A stretch of 19,933 nucleotides of DNA. Source: Alphaproteobacteria bacterium (lineage in GTDB: Bacteria; Pseudomonadota; Alphaproteobacteria; Micropepsales; Micropepsaceae). Under the pieces are notes generated by a model that was not told where the DNA came from, made no database searches, and saw nothing but the letters and a program-made list of their open reading frames with translations. Both the position numbers and the translations under genes were made by a program. Below, piece by piece: positions 6,828-14,580 of this stretch; positions within the stretch are counted from its first letter, which is position 1; each line of letters opens with the position of its first letter. The stretch is from the NCBI GenBank assembly GCA_017307315.1, contig JAFKFF010000302.1, forward strand, positions 1 through 19,933, written 5' to 3'.

Positions 6828-7115
6828 TCAGCGGTAGAATTCGACGAAGAACCGGCCCGGCTCGAGGAAGGCGACGTGGTGGCGGATCGTCGGTTCGATC
6901 ACCACCGTGTCGCCGGCCGCGAGCTGCCGCTCGCCATGGCGGGGCGGCTCTAGCCGGTAAAGCAGGCGCCCTTCCAGGACATGCAGCAGGCCCCAGGTGC
7001 CGGCTTTGGTGGCATGCGCGGCGCGGATCTTGTCGGGAATGTTTTGCGGCGTGAAGTCGGGCGTGCGGCTGTAGGCCGTGACGCCGGCGGGCAGGGCTGC
7101 GGGAATATCGCTCAT
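6828..7115 (-). CDS. DUF1971 (TehB-like, cupin-type) protein
   Basis: This 95-residue product matches the DUF1971/TehB-like domain: LPAGVTAYSRTPDFT, then TKAGTWGLLHVLEGRLLYR, then PTIRHHVAFLEPGRFFVEFYR at the very C-terminus. The small beta-barrel with closely spaced histidines (RHHV) suggests a metal-binding cupin. In other genomes the domain occurs alone or fused to the tellurite-resistance methyltransferase TehB, and it is often found near NO-response genes; its biochemical role is not established. I chose the ATG at 7115 because the frame upstream (to 7163) is unlike the family; GGAG lies at long spacing. It is divergent from nsrR, with an NsrR-like inverted repeat between them, so NsrR control is likely (inference). 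Confidence 0.8.
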   Translation of the reverse strand: MSDIPAALPAGVTAYSRTPDFTPQNIPDKIRAAHATKAGTWGLLHVLEGRLLYRLEPPRHGERQLAAGDTVVIEPTIRHHVAFLEPGRFFVEFYR

Positions 7116-7193
7116 GTCCGGACAAGCTCCCGATATCGACCGTCCCGGCACGGGAAGGGCCACGCGACGCTTCCGACCGGAACGTTCTTGCTA

Positions 7194-7216
7194 AAACAGT
7201 ATACAGGATATATCTT
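7194..7216. promoter_or_regulatory. Candidate NsrR operator between the DUF1971 gene and nsrR
   Basis: This 23-bp site fits the 11-1-11 architecture of NsrR boxes. The right half, GGATATATCTT (7206-7216), matches 8 of 11 positions of the proteobacterial half-site AAATRCATCTT as I recall it. The left half, AAACAGTATAC (7194-7204), matches 6 of 11 of AAGATGYATTT. It sits in an A+T-rich patch holding a TATACT hexamer on the minus strand and TATATC on the plus strand, where -10 elements for either gene could lie. A further isolated half-site, AAGATGCGTTG, is at 7296-7306. Confidence 0.45.
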
Positions 7217-7377
7217 TTTGCAAGGTCCCGCGGGAACCGCGGCGATAACCGGTTCCGTTTCCCTTACAAGCAGGAAAGGCGCCCGATCCCGGCGAAAGAT
7301 GCGTTGCGCTATAGGAGATTTCTGATAGGCATGGCGGCTTCGTCGTCTCACCGGCCGCAACAGCGCGGCGTCGCAGC

Positions 7378-7854
7378 ATGCGCCTGACCACATTTTCCGA
7401 CTATGCGCTTCGCGTCCTGATGTATGCAGGCATGGCGGGCGATCGCCTGATCACGATCGAGGAAGCGGCGGAGGCTTACAACATTTCCCGCGCCCATCTG
7501 ATGAAGGTGGTCAATATCCTCACCAAGACGGGATATCTGAAAGGCGTGCGGGGACGCTCGGGCGGCATAAGGCTCGCATGCCCCCCGGAGGAGATCAATC
7601 TGGGCGCGGTGGTGCGGGCGACGGAGCCGGATTTCGCGCTGGTCGAATGCTTCGCCACCGGCAACCAGTGCATCATCACCGGGTCCTGCCGGTTGCCGAA
7701 CATCCTGAACGAGGCGTTGAACGCGTTCGTCGCGACCCTGGACCGGCATACGTTGGCGGACCTGATGCTGACTTTCTCCGGCGACCGCCGTCAGCCGGCC
7801 GGCCCGTCCTCGTCCTCGAAAAGAACGCGCTCCGCCGCCCCGTCCAGGTCCTGA
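7378..7854 (+). CDS. nsrR: Rrf2-family nitric oxide-sensing repressor NsrR
   Basis: A 158-residue protein. The N-terminal winged helix-turn-helix MRLTTFSDYALRVLMYAG...ISRAHLMKVVNILTKTGYL and the wing GRSGGIRLA are typical NsrR. Three cysteines at 91, 98 and 104 (VECFATGNQCIITGSC) would hold the iron-sulfur cluster that reacts with NO and releases DNA. This Cys arrangement separates it from IscR and RirA. It starts at ATG 7378, next to the DUF1971 gene and facing the cco operon. Its last ~25 residues (GDRRQPAGPSSSSKRTRSAAPSRS) are low-complexity, because they are encoded opposite ccoS. Likely targets are itself, the DUF1971 gene and norB/cco (inference from candidate sites). No strong ribosome-binding site is seen before the ATG (CGTCGCAGC). 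Confidence 0.92.
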   Translation: MRLTTFSDYALRVLMYAGMAGDRLITIEEAAEAYNISRAHLMKVVNILTKTGYLKGVRGRSGGIRLACPPEEINLGAVVRATEPDFALVECFATGNQCIITGSCRLPNILNEALNAFVATLDRHTLADLMLTFSGDRRQPAGPSSSSKRTRSAAPSRS

Positions 7855-7946
7855 TACTGCCCGCTCCGGAAAGACCAGAGAAACGCGGCAAGCCCGGCGG
7901 CGCCCAGCAGGAACGATATCGGGATCAGGTAGAGCAGGATGCTCAT
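7791..7946 (-). CDS. ccoS: cbb3-type cytochrome oxidase assembly protein CcoS
   Basis: This 51-residue gene is easily missed because of its size. The product starts MSILLYLIPISFLLGAAGLAAFLWSF-like, a single membrane helix. It continues with the CcoS hallmark SGQYQDLDGAAERVLFEDE and ends DGPAG. CcoS is needed for insertion of heme b and copper cofactors into the cbb3 oxidase. The ATG at 7946-7944 overlaps the ccoI stop as ATGA, so it is translationally coupled and ends the operon. Its 3' part (7791-7854) overlaps the end of nsrR on the opposite strand by 64 bp. The order ccoI-ccoS is the usual one. Confidence 0.93.
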   Translation of the reverse strand: MSILLYLIPISFLLGAAGLAAFLWSFRSGQYQDLDGAAERVLFEDEDGPAG

Positions 7947-10105
7947 TCGGCAAACCTGACCGCAGGCTGCGGGTGCTTTCTTGCCATGCGGTCCCGCCGT
8001 GCGGCGTTTGCGTTGAGGCGCAGGGCATTGGCCACCACGGCGAGCGAGGATGCCGACATGGCCAGCGCCGCCGCGAGCGGCGTGACAAGGCCGGCCACCG
8101 CGAAGGGAAGCGCGATGGCGTTATAAAGAACGGCGAGCGCGAAATTCTGCCGGATCAGCGTCTTGGCACGCCGGGCGATGGAAAGCGCGCAAGGCACCGC
8201 GCCCAGCGGCGCGCGCAGGAAGACGAAGTCGGCCGCCTGGCGCCCCACATCCGCCGCGTCCGATGGCGCCATCGAGACATGGGCCGCCGCCAATGCCGGC
8301 GCATCGTTGAGGCCGTCGCCCACCATCAGGGTCCTGCGGCCGGCGGCGGCCAGCGCCTCAAGCCGCTGCACCTTGCCGGCGGGAAGCAGGTCCGCCTCGA
8401 ATTGCGTCACGTCCAACTGGGCGGCGGTTCGCGCGACGGCCGCGGCATGGTCGCCGGAGAGAATGACGCTTGCGCAGCCCTGATCGGTCAACGCACGGAT
8501 CGCGGCCCGCGCGCCGGGGCGCAAGCAATCGTCGAAATGATAATGGGCCAGAAGCGCGCCATTTCTGGACAGGCTGGTGCAGGGAAATGGCGCGGACGCC
8601 GGAATATCCTCCGGCCTATCCAGCGCCCAATCCGGCCGGCCCAAGCGGATAATGTCCGGTCCCAGCCGTCCCTCGATGCCGCGTCCCGCAATCTCACGGA
8701 CATCAATAATGGCTGGTGCGGGACCTTGCCAGGCTTCCGCCAGGGCGCGCGCATGGGGATGACGCGAATGCGCCGCCAGCGCGGCGGCAAGGCCGAGATG
8801 GGGGACGGAGGGTTGCCGCAGTTGCGGCCGGCCCCATGTCAGGGTCCCGGTCTTGTCGAACACCACCGTGTCGACATCCGCGAGACGTTCCAGCCCCGCG
8901 CCGTCCCGCATCATGATTCCCTGCTCGAACATCCGGCGGGCCGCAACCACCTGCACGATGGGTACGGCAAGGCCGAGCGCGCAGGGACAGGTGATGATCA
9001 GCACCGCCACGGCGATCACCGCGGCGCGGTGAATATCGCCGCTCGCCAGCGCCCATCCCAGGAACGCGAGCAAAGCCGCGCTGTGCACCAGCGGCGCATA
9101 GAGTGCGGCCGCCCTGTCGGCCAGCCGCCTGTAGCGCGAGCGGCCCGCCTCGGCCGCGACCATCATCCGCGTCATTTCCGCCAGAAAGGATTCGCCCGCG
9201 GCGGCGCTGGTCTCCAGCCGCAACGGCGCCGTGAGGTTTAAGGTTCCGGCTTCGACGATCATGCCGGGTGTCGCGGGTTGGGGCGCGCTCTCGCCCGTCA
9301 CCAGGGACCGGTCGAGATCGGACGCGCCGCAAAGAATGCGCGCGTCGACGGGCACGCGCTCGCCCGCAGCCAGCAGGATCGTCATGCCGGGGCGAAGCTC
9401 GTCGACCGGCAGATAGGCCTGGCTTCCGTCCTTTTGTTCCACCATCGCCCCATGCGCGGTCAGTCTGGCGAGGTCGCTCACGGCCTGGCGGGCGCGGCTG
9501 CGCATGGCATGGTCCAGCGTGCGGCCGACCAGAAGGAAGAACAGCAGCATCGTCACCGCGTCGAAATAGGCATGCGGACCGCCATGTATCGTATCGTAGA
9601 GGCTCATCGCGAAGGCGAGCGTCAGACCGATCGATACCGGGACATCCATGTTGGTGCGCCCGTGCCGCAAGGCCGACCAGGCCGAGCGATAGAAGACGCG
9701 CCCGCTATAGATAAGGACGGGAAGCGCGATCAGCGCGGAAAGCGCGTGGAACAGCGTGCGAAGGCTCTCGCCCGCGCCGGCCCATACCGAGACCGAGAAC
9801 AGCATGATGTTGCTGGCGGCGAATCCGGCCACCGCCAGGGCGCGCACCAGATCGGCTTGCGTCTTGTCGGCATCGGGGGCGTTGCCGTCGCCCAGATGGG
9901 CGGCATGGCCGGCCTCGGCCAGGGCTTCGATCATGGCGGGCGGCGGCACGCCGTCGGTCCAGCGGACGATGACGCTGCGGGTGGTGAGGTTGGCGCGGGC
10001 CTCCGCGACCGCCTCGAGCTGGCTGAGGGCTTGCTCGACCTTCCGCAGGCAGCCGCCGCAATGAATGCCGGGAACCGAAGGTGTGCCCGGCCCGTGACGG
10101 TTCAC
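7943..10105 (-). CDS. ccoI: Copper-translocating P1B-type ATPase CcoI
   Basis: A 720-residue inner-membrane ATPase that supplies copper for cbb3 oxidase assembly. Domains in order: an N-terminal heavy-metal-associated domain with GIHCGGC (Cys16 and Cys19); membrane helices; the actuator with TGES; the transport-site CPCALGLAVP; phosphorylation site DKTGTLTWG; nucleotide-domain HP motif (SRHPHARAL); hinge GDGLNDAPALA; and two final helices. I chose the GTG at 10105-10103 because it overlaps the preceding stop as GTGA and puts the metal domain at the N-terminus; the frame is open ~148 codons further, but that part is antisense to DUF2189 and not family-like. Only one metal-binding domain is present, and I see no extra Cys-rich zinc-binding region before it. 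It overlaps ccoS by 4 nt. A general copper exporter (CopA) is unlikely given the position in the cco operon. Confidence 0.94.
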   Translation of the reverse strand: MNRHGPGTPSVPGIHCGGCLRKVEQALSQLEAVAEARANLTTRSVIVRWTDGVPPPAMIEALAEAGHAAHLGDGNAPDADKTQADLVRALAVAGFAASNIMLFSVSVWAGAGESLRTLFHALSALIALPVLIYSGRVFYRSAWSALRHGRTNMDVPVSIGLTLAFAMSLYDTIHGGPHAYFDAVTMLLFFLLVGRTLDHAMRSRARQAVSDLARLTAHGAMVEQKDGSQAYLPVDELRPGMTILLAAGERVPVDARILCGASDLDRSLVTGESAPQPATPGMIVEAGTLNLTAPLRLETSAAAGESFLAEMTRMMVAAEAGRSRYRRLADRAAALYAPLVHSAALLAFLGWALASGDIHRAAVIAVAVLIITCPCALGLAVPIVQVVAARRMFEQGIMMRDGAGLERLADVDTVVFDKTGTLTWGRPQLRQPSVPHLGLAAALAAHSRHPHARALAEAWQGPAPAIIDVREIAGRGIEGRLGPDIIRLGRPDWALDRPEDIPASAPFPCTSLSRNGALLAHYHFDDCLRPGARAAIRALTDQGCASVILSGDHAAAVARTAAQLDVTQFEADLLPAGKVQRLEALAAAGRRTLMVGDGLNDAPALAAAHVSMAPSDAADVGRQAADFVFLRAPLGAVPCALSIARRAKTLIRQNFALAVLYNAIALPFAVAGLVTPLAAALAMSASSLAVVANALRLNANAARRDRMARKHPQPAVRFAE

Positions 10106-10962
10106 GATGTGGCCCCGGTGGTCCGCCCTTCCCGTTGACTGTCCGCGCCGGTCTCCGGACCGCGCATGGCCAGGAAGGCGTGCCAGGTGGCGTGGCCCAG
10201 AAGCGGAAAAACCACGATCAGGCCGAGCAGGCCGCTCGCCACGCTGATCGCGAAAAGTCCGACCACGATCGACGCCCAGGTCAGCATGACGGGAAGGTTG
10301 CTCCATACCATCGCCATGCTCTGGCCCATCGCCGTCAAGGCGTCGGTGCGCTCGGCCAGCAGGCGCGGAATGGCGAACACGCTGATGGCGAAGGAAAAGG
10401 CCGCGAACAATCCGCCCACCAGGCTGCCGACCGCGAGCATCGCCCAGCCGGTCGTGCTGGTGAGCAGCAGCGGCAGGATGCCGTCCAATCCCGGAAAAGG
10501 CTGCAAACCGAAGAACAGCGCATAGAGCAGGACGGCGGCGCGCATCCACAACAGCATCAGCAGGCAGAGCAGCAAGCCCACGAACAGGATCTGGCCGCCC
10601 GAGCGGGCTTTGACCAGAACCATCGCGGCCAGGCTCACCGGCGCGCCCGCGGCCAGGCGCCTGCTTTTCTCATAGAGCCCGATCGCGGCGATCGGCGCCA
10701 CGACCAGAAAGCCCGAAAGCGCGGGGAACAGAATATAGTCGTGACCGAAACGGAAGAGGCCACCCACCACCAGGAAAGACGCGACAAAGACCAAAAGCCC
10801 ATAGGCGAGGCTGGGCGCCGGATGACGGATCAAATCCCGCCAGCCCGCGCCCAGCCATTCCAGCGCCATGGCCGCGGGCACGGCGCGGCGCCAGTCGGTC
10901 TTGGTGGCGCCCACCGCCGGTATCACGGGGGGAATCTGGTCCATGTTTCTTGCGATGGTCAC
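10102..10962 (-). CDS. DUF2189 polytopic membrane protein within the cbb3 operon
   Basis: A 286-residue integral membrane protein with about six hydrophobic segments. It matches DUF2189 proteins (WRDLIRHPAPSLAYGLLVF near the start, HATWHAFLAM near the end). I prefer the GTG at 10962, since AGGAGG lies 7-8 nt before it; the ATG at 10980, directly after the previous stop, has no ribosome-binding site and would encode the Shine-Dalgarno as protein. The C-terminus overlaps ccoI as GTGA. The family has no proven function. Its place between the structural genes and ccoI/ccoS suggests a part in oxidase assembly, heme or copper handling, or membrane insertion (inference). I see no CxxC, CxxCH or metal-binding motif. 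Confidence 0.85.
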   Translation of the reverse strand: MTIARNMDQIPPVIPAVGATKTDWRRAVPAAMALEWLGAGWRDLIRHPAPSLAYGLLVFVASFLVVGGLFRFGHDYILFPALSGFLVVAPIAAIGLYEKSRRLAAGAPVSLAAMVLVKARSGGQILFVGLLLCLLMLLWMRAAVLLYALFFGLQPFPGLDGILPLLLTSTTGWAMLAVGSLVGGLFAAFSFAISVFAIPRLLAERTDALTAMGQSMAMVWSNLPVMLTWASIVVGLFAISVASGLLGLIVVFPLLGHATWHAFLAMRGPETGADSQREGRTTGATS

Positions 10963-10980
10963 GATCGGTCCTCCTCGCAT

Positions 10981-11163
10981 TCAACAGGAGGATTCGGCGG
11001 CGCGGAACCGTCCGTCTTCTCCGGGAAGCTTGAGATGGGGAACGCAATTGGGTTGCGAATGAAACGAGGTCCATATCAAGTGCGCGTTGGCGGCGGCAAA
11101 AATCCCCATTCCGGCCAGAACCGCCAGCCCCACGACCGCCCGCGCTCCTGTGCGGCGTCTCAT
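10981..11163 (-). CDS. 60-aa single-span membrane protein following ccoP
   Basis: The ATG at 11163-11161 overlaps the ccoP stop as ATGA. The 60 residues are a basic start (MRRRTGAR), one hydrophobic helix (VVGLAVLAGMGIFAAANAHL) and a tail with two cysteines, Cys40 in SQPNCVPH and Cys60 as the last residue. By the positive-inside rule the tail would be periplasmic. I recall similar small unnamed proteins after ccoP in other alphaproteobacteria, but cannot assign a function. It is too short to be CcoH/FixH and lacks that family's motifs. The His43 and two Cys in a periplasmic tail are compatible with copper or heme handling, or with a disulfide; this is inference. The start is firm because of the overlap and the codon-like reading throughout. 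Confidence 0.8.
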   Translation of the reverse strand: MRRRTGARAVVGLAVLAGMGIFAAANAHLIWTSFHSQPNCVPHLKLPGEDGRFRAAESSC

Positions 11164-12041
11164 TGTCCGCTCCGGCCCATATCGAGAATATAGAGCGCGA
11201 GAATCTTGCGCTCCGTCGCGCTGAGACGTTTTTCCCAGGACGGCATATGGCCCTGACGGCCATTGAAAACGGACTCCTGGATCGCTGCTTCGTCCCCGCC
11301 ATAAAGCCAGAAGCGGTCGGTCAGGTCGGGTGCGCCCATCTTGATATCGCCCTTGGCGTTGGCGCCATGGCAGGCGGCGCAATTCGCCGAGAAGACGGTC
11401 TTGCCCGCCACGGCATTGCCGCCAAGCGCATCCTTCGTCACGCCGGGGTGCGACAGCGCATAGACATAGGCGACGGCATCGCGGATCTCCTGCTCCTTGA
11501 GCATGCCGTCGCGGCCCCAGGCAGGCATCTGCGAGACGCGGCTGTCGGCATGTTCGGTATTCACGCCCACGCGCAAGGTTTGCAGGACCGCGTCGGGGCT
11601 GCCGCCCCACAGCCAGGCCTTGTCGGTAAGGTCGGGAAAGCCCGGCCCGCCCTTGGCGCCGACGCCATGGCAGGCGGCGCAATTGTCGCCGAACAACATA
11701 TGACCTGCTTCGCGGACATCCGTCATCACCGCCTTGTCGGCGAGAAGCGCGGTGAAGCTTTCCTTCTCCACGCGCCGCGTCCAGTCCGCGCGCCGGTCGG
11801 CCGATGCGCGCAGGCCCGCGGCCACCACCTGCCGCTCGTCCGCGCCGAGCAGGCCTTTGCTGTAGGTGGTTCCCAGCGGCCAGGCGGGCATCAGGATCCA
11901 CCAGACGAGCGAGAAGGCGAACGCCGCGATCAGAAAAGCCCAGACCGGCCAGGGAACGGCGGTATTGAGTTCCTTGATCCCGTTCCACTCATGGCCGGTG
12001 GTGCCGTGGCCGGTGTGGGGATCGCGCTCGATCAGGCCCAT
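11160..12041 (-). CDS. ccoP: cbb3-type cytochrome c oxidase diheme subunit CcoP
   Basis: A 293-residue diheme cytochrome c of the cbb3 oxidase. An N-terminal cytoplasmic stretch with HEWNGIKELNTAVPWPVW leads into one membrane anchor (about residues 30-55). Two periplasmic cytochrome c domains follow, with CAACH at 121-125 and 221-225 and likely axial methionines 172 (QMPAWG) and 266 (GHMPSW). CcoP passes electrons from soluble cytochromes to CcoO. The ATG at 12041 overlaps the end of ccoQ by 10 nt and its TGA overlaps the next gene's start. The length and HEWNGI...L...P motif are typical. No lesion is seen. Confidence 0.97.
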   Translation of the reverse strand: MGLIERDPHTGHGTTGHEWNGIKELNTAVPWPVWAFLIAAFAFSLVWWILMPAWPLGTTYSKGLLGADERQVVAAGLRASADRRADWTRRVEKESFTALLADKAVMTDVREAGHMLFGDNCAACHGVGAKGGPGFPDLTDKAWLWGGSPDAVLQTLRVGVNTEHADSRVSQMPAWGRDGMLKEQEIRDAVAYVYALSHPGVTKDALGGNAVAGKTVFSANCAACHGANAKGDIKMGAPDLTDRFWLYGGDEAAIQESVFNGRQGHMPSWEKRLSATERKILALYILDMGRSGQ

Positions 12042-12205
12042 GGTCCGTTCTCGTCATTCATGATGCTGTTTTTCGCCCGGTCGAAGCGCGCGCGGTTCTT
12101 CGGCCAGAAAGTGTAGACGAGGACGCCGAGCGACAGGACGATCAGGTAGAACAGGCCCCAGGATTGGGCGAAAAGCGTCAACGTCTCGTGACTGGGGCTT
12201 GTCAT
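12032..12205 (-). CDS. ccoQ: cbb3-type oxidase small subunit CcoQ
   Basis: A 57-residue single-span protein. After a short start, the helix LFYLIVLSLGVLVYTFWP is followed by the CcoQ/FixQ signature KNRARFDRAKNSIM. CcoQ stabilises the cbb3 complex. The ATG at 12205-12203 overlaps the ccoO stop as ATGA, and its end overlaps the ccoP start by 10 nt, so the three genes are translationally coupled. The identity rests on the position and the N(R/K)xxFDxAxxxI motif. Confidence 0.93.
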   Translation of the reverse strand: MTSPSHETLTLFAQSWGLFYLIVLSLGVLVYTFWPKNRARFDRAKNSIMNDENGPWA

Positions 12206-12933
12206 TTGCCTGCTCCCGCTTCGGATGCATGCGCCACGTCCGTCAGATGGCCCAACACCTGCAGATAGGCGACGAGGGCGTCCATCTCCGTCACCGTGCC
12301 GGCATCGCCATCGAAGGCCCGTACATGGGTGGCGTCGCCATAGCGCGCCCGCACGCCATCGGCCCATGCGCCATCGGGATCGGCCTGGCCCTTGGCATCG
12401 TCCGAGGCATTGCGAACCATCGCGTCGGTATAGGGCACGCCCAGCCGCTTCAGCGCGGCCAGGTCCTTGGGAAGATCGGTGGTGCGCAATTCGGTACGCT
12501 TCAGGAAGCCATAGGCCGGCATGATGGACTGCGGCACCACGCTGCGCGGATTGTTCAGGTGCTCGCTCTGCCAGAGGTCGGAATATTTTTCACCCACGCG
12601 CGCCAGGTCCGGGCCGGTGCGCTTGGAACCCCACAGCATGGGATGGTCGTATTGCGACTCCACGGCCAGCGAATAAGGCCCGTAACGCTCCACCTCGTCG
12701 CTCAGGGTCCGGATCATCTGCGAATGGCAGGCATAGCAGCCTTCGCGGATATAGATGTTGCGGCCGGCAAGCTCGAGCGGCGTGTAGACGCGCATGTGCG
12801 GCGCCCTTTCGACCGTCTCGTGGATGGTGAAGAGGGGGGCGATCTCGACCAGGCCGCCGATGCTGGCCGCGACGATGATCGCCACCGCCAAGCCGATGGA
12901 ATAGCGCTCGAGCTTGTAATGGGTCCCAAACAT
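12202..12933 (-). CDS. ccoO: cbb3-type cytochrome c oxidase monoheme subunit CcoO
   Basis: A 243-residue membrane-anchored monoheme cytochrome c. The N-terminal anchor is about residues 11-34 (YSIGLAVAIIVAASIGGLVE), followed by the family stretch VYTPLELAGRNIYIREGCYACHSQ with the heme site at 66-70. Met138 (QSIMPAYGFL) is the likely axial ligand. It carries electrons from CcoP to the heme-copper subunit CcoN. The ATG at 12933 is 6 nt after the ccoN stop, and its GGGAGC ribosome-binding site overlaps that stop. It overlaps ccoQ by 4 nt. Confidence 0.97.
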   Translation of the reverse strand: MFGTHYKLERYSIGLAVAIIVAASIGGLVEIAPLFTIHETVERAPHMRVYTPLELAGRNIYIREGCYACHSQMIRTLSDEVERYGPYSLAVESQYDHPMLWGSKRTGPDLARVGEKYSDLWQSEHLNNPRSVVPQSIMPAYGFLKRTELRTTDLPKDLAALKRLGVPYTDAMVRNASDDAKGQADPDGAWADGVRARYGDATHVRAFDGDAGTVTEMDALVAYLQVLGHLTDVAHASEAGAGK

Positions 12934-12939
12934 GGCCGC

Positions 12940-14580
12940 TCAGCTCCCCGCCTGTTGCGCGACAGCCAGGATCGGCTGGTCGGATTGGGGCGTGCGTGCC
13001 GGCGCCGCCTGAATGGTGCGCCAGACATTGTAGATACCCGCCAGGGTGCCGATCAGGAACAGGAGGCCGCCGAAGGCGCGGGCGATGTAGTAAGGATGCA
13101 TCGCGATGACGGTATCGAGGAAGGAATAGGCGAGCGTGCCGTTCGGATTGTAGGCGCGCCACATCAGTCCCTGCGTGATGCCCGAATTCCACATCGCGAA
13201 GACATAGATGAAGGTGCCGGCGATCGCCGACCAGAAATGAAACTCCACCAGCGCGGGCGAATACATGTGCGCGCGCTTCCAGAGTTGCGGCACCAGATAA
13301 TAGATGGCGCCGAAGATGATCATCGAATTCCAGCCCAGGGTACCGGCATGGACATGCGCGACGGTCCAGTCCGTATAGTGGGAAAGCGAGTTGACCGGCC
13401 GGATGGCGAGGAAGGAGCCCTCGAAGGTGGAAAGCCCGTAGAACACCGCCGCCACCATCATGAAGCGCAAGGTGGCGTCGTCGCGCACCTTGTGCCAGGC
13501 GCCGTTCAAGGTCAGCAGCGCGTTGGCCGCCGCGATCCAGGACGGGATCAGCAGCATGACCGAGAAGGTCATGCCCAGGGTCTGCACCCACTGGGGCAGC
13601 GCCGTGTAATGCAAGTGATGCGAGCCGACCCAGACATAGAAGAAGGTGATGCCCCAGAAGCCCACGATCGACATGCGGTAGGAATAGATCGGGCGGCCGG
13701 CGCGCTTGGGCAGATAGTAATAAAGCATGCCGAGAAAGCCCGCGGTCAGGAAGAAGGCCACCGCATTGTGCCCATACCACCATTGCACCATCGCATCCTG
13801 GACGCCGGAAAAGAGCGAGTAGCTTTTGGCGCCGGCCCATGAGACGGGAAGCGCCAGATTGTTGACGATATGCAGCATCGCCACGACCAGGATGAAGGCG
13901 AGGTAGTACCAGTTGGCGACATAGATGTGCGGTTCGCGCCGGCGGGCCAGGGTGCGCAGGTAGAGCGCGAAATAGGCGATCCAGACCACGACCAGCCAGA
14001 TGTCGGCGTACCATTCGGGCTCGGCATATTCCTTGGATTGCGTCACGCCCATGAGATAGCCGCTGACCGCCATGGCGCAGAACAGATTGTAGCCGACCAG
14101 AACGAACCAGGGTGTGAACTGGTCGGCCAGCCGGGCACGCGAGGTGCGCTGCATGACATGGAAGGACGTCGCGATCAGCGCGTTGCCGCCGAATCCGAAG
14201 ATCACGCCGGTGGTATGGATCGGGCGCATCCGCCCGAAGCTCGACCAGGCGGCATCGAAGGTCATCTCGGGGTAGGCGAGGAGCCAGGCCACCCAATCCC
14301 CGAAGAACATGCCGATCGCCGCCCAGAGCAGGGCGAGCAGGATTCCGGCCTTGATGGGCTCGTCATAATAGGCGGCGAGGCGGGTAGCGGGCGGTTCGGG
14401 CTTGTAATAGTCCCGGATCACCCAGAAGGCGCACATCAGCCCGGTCAGGAGGACCATGGCGCCGTGGACCCCGAGAGGGTCGTGGCGTCCCGCCGCCGCC
14501 ATGGCGAGGCCGACGATCGCGGCCAGGATGGAAATGACGAGCGCGGCCTGGCGCTCATTTGCGGTCATCGTGGAAACCAT
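12940..14580 (-). CDS. ccoN: cbb3-type cytochrome c oxidase catalytic subunit CcoN
   Basis: A 546-residue heme-copper oxidase subunit of the C family, the high-affinity oxygen-reducing core. Ligand motifs: His122 (RMRPIHTTGV) for the low-spin heme; His271 (WYGHNAV) and His321-His322 (VGSHHLHY) for CuB; and His409/His411 (WTVAHVHAGTLGW) for the hemes. A tyrosine in FFYVWVGSHH fits the cross-linked active-site Tyr of this class. The N-terminal ~75 residues add two more helices, as in the longer alphaproteobacterial CcoN/FixN. The ATG at 14580 has AGAGAAG upstream at slightly long spacing; an in-frame ATG at 14568 is possible. It is the first gene of the eight-gene operon and is divergent from norB. 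Confidence 0.97.
   Translation of the reverse strand: MVSTMTANERQAALVISILAAIVGLAMAAAGRHDPLGVHGAMVLLTGLMCAFWVIRDYYKPEPPATRLAAYYDEPIKAGILLALLWAAIGMFFGDWVAWLLAYPEMTFDAAWSSFGRMRPIHTTGVIFGFGGNALIATSFHVMQRTSRARLADQFTPWFVLVGYNLFCAMAVSGYLMGVTQSKEYAEPEWYADIWLVVVWIAYFALYLRTLARRREPHIYVANWYYLAFILVVAMLHIVNNLALPVSWAGAKSYSLFSGVQDAMVQWWYGHNAVAFFLTAGFLGMLYYYLPKRAGRPIYSYRMSIVGFWGITFFYVWVGSHHLHYTALPQWVQTLGMTFSVMLLIPSWIAAANALLTLNGAWHKVRDDATLRFMMVAAVFYGLSTFEGSFLAIRPVNSLSHYTDWTVAHVHAGTLGWNSMIIFGAIYYLVPQLWKRAHMYSPALVEFHFWSAIAGTFIYVFAMWNSGITQGLMWRAYNPNGTLAYSFLDTVIAMHPYYIARAFGGLLFLIGTLAGIYNVWRTIQAAPARTPQSDQPILAVAQQAGS

Noticed and set aside
10105..10549. Upstream extension of the ccoI frame
   Set aside because: The extra ~148 residues overlap DUF2189 coding sequence, are Arg/Gly-rich and precede the natural CxxC domain; the GTGA overlap marks the proper start.
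12199..13842. 547-codon plus-strand open frame opposite ccoN/ccoO
   Set aside because: It is antisense to unmistakable heme-copper oxidase genes and has no recognisable domain.
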